Source: Dethiothermospora halolimnae
Lineage (GTDB): Bacteria; Bacillota; Clostridia; Tissierellales; VENL01
Assembly (NCBI RefSeq): GCF_037577855.1
Contig: NZ_JBAKFX010000095.1
Span: 1-7,693, forward strand
Direction: 5' to 3'
DNA length: 7,693 bases
Part shown: positions 5,822 through 7,693 of the stretch, piece by piece
How the letters are laid out: every line of letters begins with the position of its first letter
How positions within the stretch are numbered: the stretch's first letter is position 1
Notes under the pieces: model-generated
The model's input: the letters and a program-made list of their open reading frames with translations, nothing else
The model's database searches: none
Told to the model about the DNA's origin: nothing
Position numbers and translations under genes: made by a program

Positions 5822-6569
5822 TGCTTACCTCCTTTTCTAATGATTTTTGATTTACATGCTCGTTAATATATGACAATTGTGGATTTTCTTCAATATATTT
5901 AAGTATATCTTTAAAGTAAAAGTTATGTGTCCCTTTATAAAAATTGTTATATATATTTTTTATTAATTGCAAATCTTCTTTAGTATCTAAAGTCCATCTA
6001 TATTTGGAATAATCTATATCATTTTTGAAATAGTATATATTTTTACTATTTTCATACATATAAGGAGTCACATGCTCCCTTTGATAAGATTTATGTGCTT
6101 TTAAATAAGCTTTTTTTAGTATATCAAAAGAAAATACTTCCACATCTAATCCTCTTGGATATGTTCTTTCTACTAAATCATTGCCACCGTTTGTGATTAT
6201 ATTGTACTCATTTTCTTTATATTTTTTTATTATTTTATCTATAATTAGTGGATCTATCAATGGACAATCAGATGTAATTCTGACAACTATATCACCATTA
6301 TTTTCTTTTGCTGCATAATAGTATCTACTTAATACATCTTTTTCACTACCTCTTAAATATTTTACATGCTTTTTTTTTGCTTCTTCAACTATCACACTAT
6401 CTTTCTTATTTTCTGTTGTAGCTATAACTATGTCATGTATTAGCTTACTCTGTTTTACTCTATCTATAACATGAGATAATACTGTCTTTCCGGATAACTT
6501 TTTAATTACTTTTCCCGGCAACCTTGTAGAGCCCATCCTAGCTTGTATTATACAGACTATCTTTTTCAT
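5799..6569 (-). CDS. SpsF-type cytidylyltransferase family protein
   Basis: A 256-residue protein of the SpsF/COG1861 branch of the CMP-sugar transferase superfamily, expected to activate the nonulosonic acid as a CMP-sugar. It starts KKIVCIIQARMGSTRLPGKV, the nucleotide-binding loop of the family (QARMGSTRLPGK 9-20), then RITSDCPLIDP (97-107), YPRGLDVEVF (137-146), REHVTPYMY (164-172) and RWTLDTKEDL (191-200). It differs from classic PseF/NeuA, which open with a PARGGSKR-type loop, so its CMP-pseudaminate role is inferred from pseI directly downstream. The ATG at 6569 is preferred over an in-frame GTG at 6578 because AGGTG lies six bases ahead of the ATG, and the family starts at MKKI. The stop of the pseC remnant lies nine bases upstream. 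Confidence 0.85.
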   Translation of the reverse strand: MKKIVCIIQARMGSTRLPGKVIKKLSGKTVLSHVIDRVKQSKLIHDIVIATTENKKDSVIVEEAKKKHVKYLRGSEKDVLSRYYYAAKENNGDIVVRITSDCPLIDPLIIDKIIKKYKENEYNIITNGGNDLVERTYPRGLDVEVFSFDILKKAYLKAHKSYQREHVTPYMYENSKNIYYFKNDIDYSKYRWTLDTKEDLQLIKNIYNNFYKGTHNFYFKDILKYIEENPQLSYINEHVNQKSLEKEVSNEGAKKS

Positions 6570-6575
6570 TATAAG

Positions 6576-6580
6576 CACCT
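6576..6580 (-). promoter_or_regulatory. Ribosome binding site fixing the ATG start of the cytidylyltransferase
   Basis: AGGTG lies six bases before the ATG at 6569. It contains the alternative GTG at 6578, which would itself have AGGAAG only three bases ahead. The ATG is favoured. Confidence 0.6.
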
Positions 6581-6702
6581 ACTTCCTATAGTAATTAATC
6601 ACTTTGTCCTAGGCTTTAACCACATCTTTAACATCCCTTAAACTTATATAACTCTAACTGTATTATATATAAAGGCCAACTGAAATTTGAATACTTAGCC
6701 TT
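6579..6702 (-). pseudogene. pseC: Probable pseC remnant, C-terminal end (aminotransferase)
   Basis: PseC is the PLP-dependent aminotransferase preceding PseH in pseudaminic acid synthesis. In one minus-strand frame 6702-6667 reads KAKYSNFSWPLY, like the family's AE-x-YY-x-x-x-ISLPLY near the C-terminus. In another frame 6635-6579 reads DVKDVVKA, a TAG stop at 6611-6609, then DKVINYYRK and a terminal TAG. This resembles the last helix of DegT/PseC aminotransferases, where a small hydrophobic or aromatic residue would replace the stop. Order and spacing fit the end of such a gene, and the final stop is nine bases before the cytidylyltransferase ATG, as in an operon. A possible earlier trace (NELISEIDGLV, about 6739-6707) is too weak to call. 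Matches were judged by eye. Confidence 0.5.
6662..6691 (-). promoter_or_regulatory. Candidate sigma-A-type promoter for the sugar and acyl operon
   Basis: TATAAT (6667-6662) is a perfect -10 box, with TTCAAA (6691-6686, four of six to TTGACA) 18 bases upstream on the minus strand. The start would be near 6655, about 85 bases before the cytidylyltransferase ATG. It lies inside the pseC remnant. I see no convincing sigma-D (TAAA / GCCGATAA) site in this spacer. AT-rich sequence makes chance matches common. Confidence 0.3.
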
Positions 6703-6780
6703 ATTGAGTGTAACTAATCCATCTATTTCTGATATTAATTCATTATATTTCTACTAACTTTCTTATTTCTATAAGCATCC

Positions 6781-6813
6781 CCAGTATATTGGATTACTCC
6801 TAATGTACACTGG
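6781..6813. repeat. Imperfect hairpin in the spacer downstream of flagellin
   Basis: CCAGTATA (6781-6788) and TACACTGG (6806-6813) pair over eight positions with one mismatch that is a G-U wobble in the minus-strand transcript. An inner ATTA/TAAT pair (6793-6796, 6801-6804) extends it. There is no U-tract after it. The rest of 6703-6859 holds nothing I recognise. Confidence 0.35.
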
Positions 6814-6859
6814 ATATCCTTACATTATTATTTATTTTTCCATTAAAACTAATTAAATA

Positions 6860-6898
6860 AAAAATAATGGCAAGGAATTAACCTTCGCCATTATTTTT
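6860..6898 (-). terminator. Rho-independent terminator of the flagellin gene
   Basis: A 12-bp perfect stem (6887-6898 with 6860-6871) is extended inside by AAGG/CCTT after a single bulged C, with a six-base AATTAA loop. On the minus strand the stem ends in a T-rich run (TTTTTTATTTAATT). It begins 17 bases beyond the flagellin stop, so flagellin and the downstream operon are probably separate transcripts. Confidence 0.9.
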
Positions 6899-6914
6899 AT
6901 TTATATCCAGTTTA

Positions 6915-7693
6915 CTATCTTAATAACTGAAGTACACCTTGTGGTGCTTGATTTGCTTGAGCTAGCATTGATTGAGCAGCTTGCTTCAAGATATTGTTTT
7001 TAGAGTATTCCATCATTTCCTTAGCCATGTCTACGTCTCTGATTCTTGATTCAGCTGCTTGTAAGTTTTCAGATGATGTATCTAAGTTCTTTATAGTATG
7101 CTCTAATCTGTTTTGGTATGCACCAAGCTTTGATCTTTCAGTTGATACTGTAGTTATAGCTGTATTTATAGTTGATATTGCTGCTGTTGCAGAAGCAGCA
7201 TTACTTAACTTTGCATTTATTCCAGAAACACTTAAAGCACCTGCTCCCATTGTAGCTATAGTTAAAGTTATTTGTTGACCTTTATTAGCTCCTATTTGGA
7301 AATCTTTTCCTGAGAAAGTTCCATCTAGTAAGTTCTGAGTATTAAACTCTGTTTGAGATGAAATTCTGTTTATTTCATTCTCAAGTTGCTTCACTTCATC
7401 CGCTATAGCAGTTCTATCAGCAGTTACATTAGTATCATTTGATGCCTGTACTGCTAATTCTCTCATTCTTTGAAGTATAGCGTGAGTTTCATTCATAGCA
7501 CCTTCAGCTGTTTGGATTAATGAAATACTATCTTGAGCATTTCTACTAGCTTGAGTAAGACCTCTAATTTGACCTCTCATTTTTTCTGATATAGCTAGTC
7601 CTGCTGCATCGTCTCCAGCTCTATTTATTCTTTGTCCTGAAGATAATTTTTCTAAAGATTTTCCTTGATTTGTGTTGTTGATTCCTAATTGTC
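6915..7693 (-). CDS. hag: Flagellin, 5' end beyond the window
   Basis: The major filament subunit, exported through the flagellar type III system. The frame is open to the window edge: upstream of Met at 7580 it continues with INRAGDDAAGLAISEK and, further up, QGKSLEKLSSGQR, the canonical N-terminal D0/D1 helix, so that Met is internal. About 258 residues are present and perhaps 15 are missing. The C-terminus has AAESRIRDVDMAKEM and ends GVLQLLR, the standard D1/D0 helix. Between the conserved ends the central part is very short, with an Ala/Ser/Thr-rich stretch (SNAASATAAISTINTAITTV) that is a candidate O-glycosylation surface. Codon use looks less AT-extreme than in the sugar genes, as expected for a highly expressed gene. 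The promoter, ribosome site and any upstream fliW/csrA are outside the window. Confidence 0.96.
   Translation of the reverse strand, partial: QLGINNTNQGKSLEKLSSGQRINRAGDDAAGLAISEKMRGQIRGLTQASRNAQDSISLIQTAEGAMNETHAILQRMRELAVQASNDTNVTADRTAIADEVKQLENEINRISSQTEFNTQNLLDGTFSGKDFQIGANKGQQITLTIATMGAGALSVSGINAKLSNAASATAAISTINTAITTVSTERSKLGAYQNRLEHTIKNLDTSSENLQAAESRIRDVDMAKEMMEYSKNNILKQAAQSMLAQANQAPQGVLQLLR

Noticed and set aside
6703..6859. Sigma-D (flagellar) promoter in the spacer before the sugar genes
   Set aside because: No TAAA with a GCCGATAA-like box at the right distance could be found.
6994..7278. Plus-strand open frame inside flagellin
   Set aside because: Its hydrophobic composition is what reverse-strand reading of flagellin gives. 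No independent support.
6915..7580. Flagellin starting at the ATG at 7580 as a 221-residue protein
   Set aside because: The conserved flagellin N-terminal helix continues in frame up to the window edge, so this Met is internal.
1..7693. tRNA, rRNA, CRISPR array or complete insertion sequence
   Set aside because: No cloverleaf-like segments, regularly spaced repeats with unique spacers, or transposase reading frames were seen on either strand.

Overview
The window looks like low-GC Firmicute DNA, most likely from a motile class Clostridia bacterium. The grounds are AT-rich codon use, strong AGGAGG-type ribosome sites, GTG starts, a short Gram-positive-type flagellin and a CsrA family typical of that group. 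Genus cannot be read from the sequence. Every recognisable gene or gene remnant lies on the minus strand, so transcription runs right to left.

From the right edge: a flagellin gene missing its first few codons beyond the window (6915-7693) ends at a strong intrinsic terminator (6860-6898). Next is a roughly 280-base spacer holding a decayed 3' end of what looks like the aminotransferase gene pseC (6579-6702). Then come seven tightly packed, often overlapping genes: a SpsF-type cytidylyltransferase, a PseI-like nonulosonate synthase, a PseH-like N-acyltransferase, an acyl carrier protein, an FkbH-type HAD-IIIC protein, a VOC/glyoxalase-fold protein and a class I SAM methyltransferase (1036-6569). 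Downstream is a decayed N-terminal part of pseG (761-990, with weaker collinear traces to about 369). After that come a possible promoter with a perfect dyad, a csrA remnant killed by one in-frame stop (136-288), and a cluster of small hairpins and a perfect 20-base palindrome at the left edge (1-124).

Reading together: this is a flagellin-linked nonulosonic (pseudaminic-type) sugar locus. PseI, PseH and the cytidylyltransferase are intact, but the pathway steps PseC and PseG survive here only as debris and PseB is not seen. Embedded in the operon is a four-gene acyl module (ACP, FkbH, VOC, methyltransferase). By family knowledge FkbH loads a three-carbon glyceryl unit from 1,3-bisphosphoglycerate onto an ACP. 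The inference is that the module makes a glyceryl or O-methylglyceryl group that decorates the flagellar sugar, possibly handed over by the PseH-like enzyme. No glycosyltransferase for attaching sugar to flagellin is in the window. The csrA remnant is a gene type that normally sits just upstream of flagellin in Firmicutes, so another flagellin copy may lie beyond the left edge and the locus may have been built by duplication and recombination.
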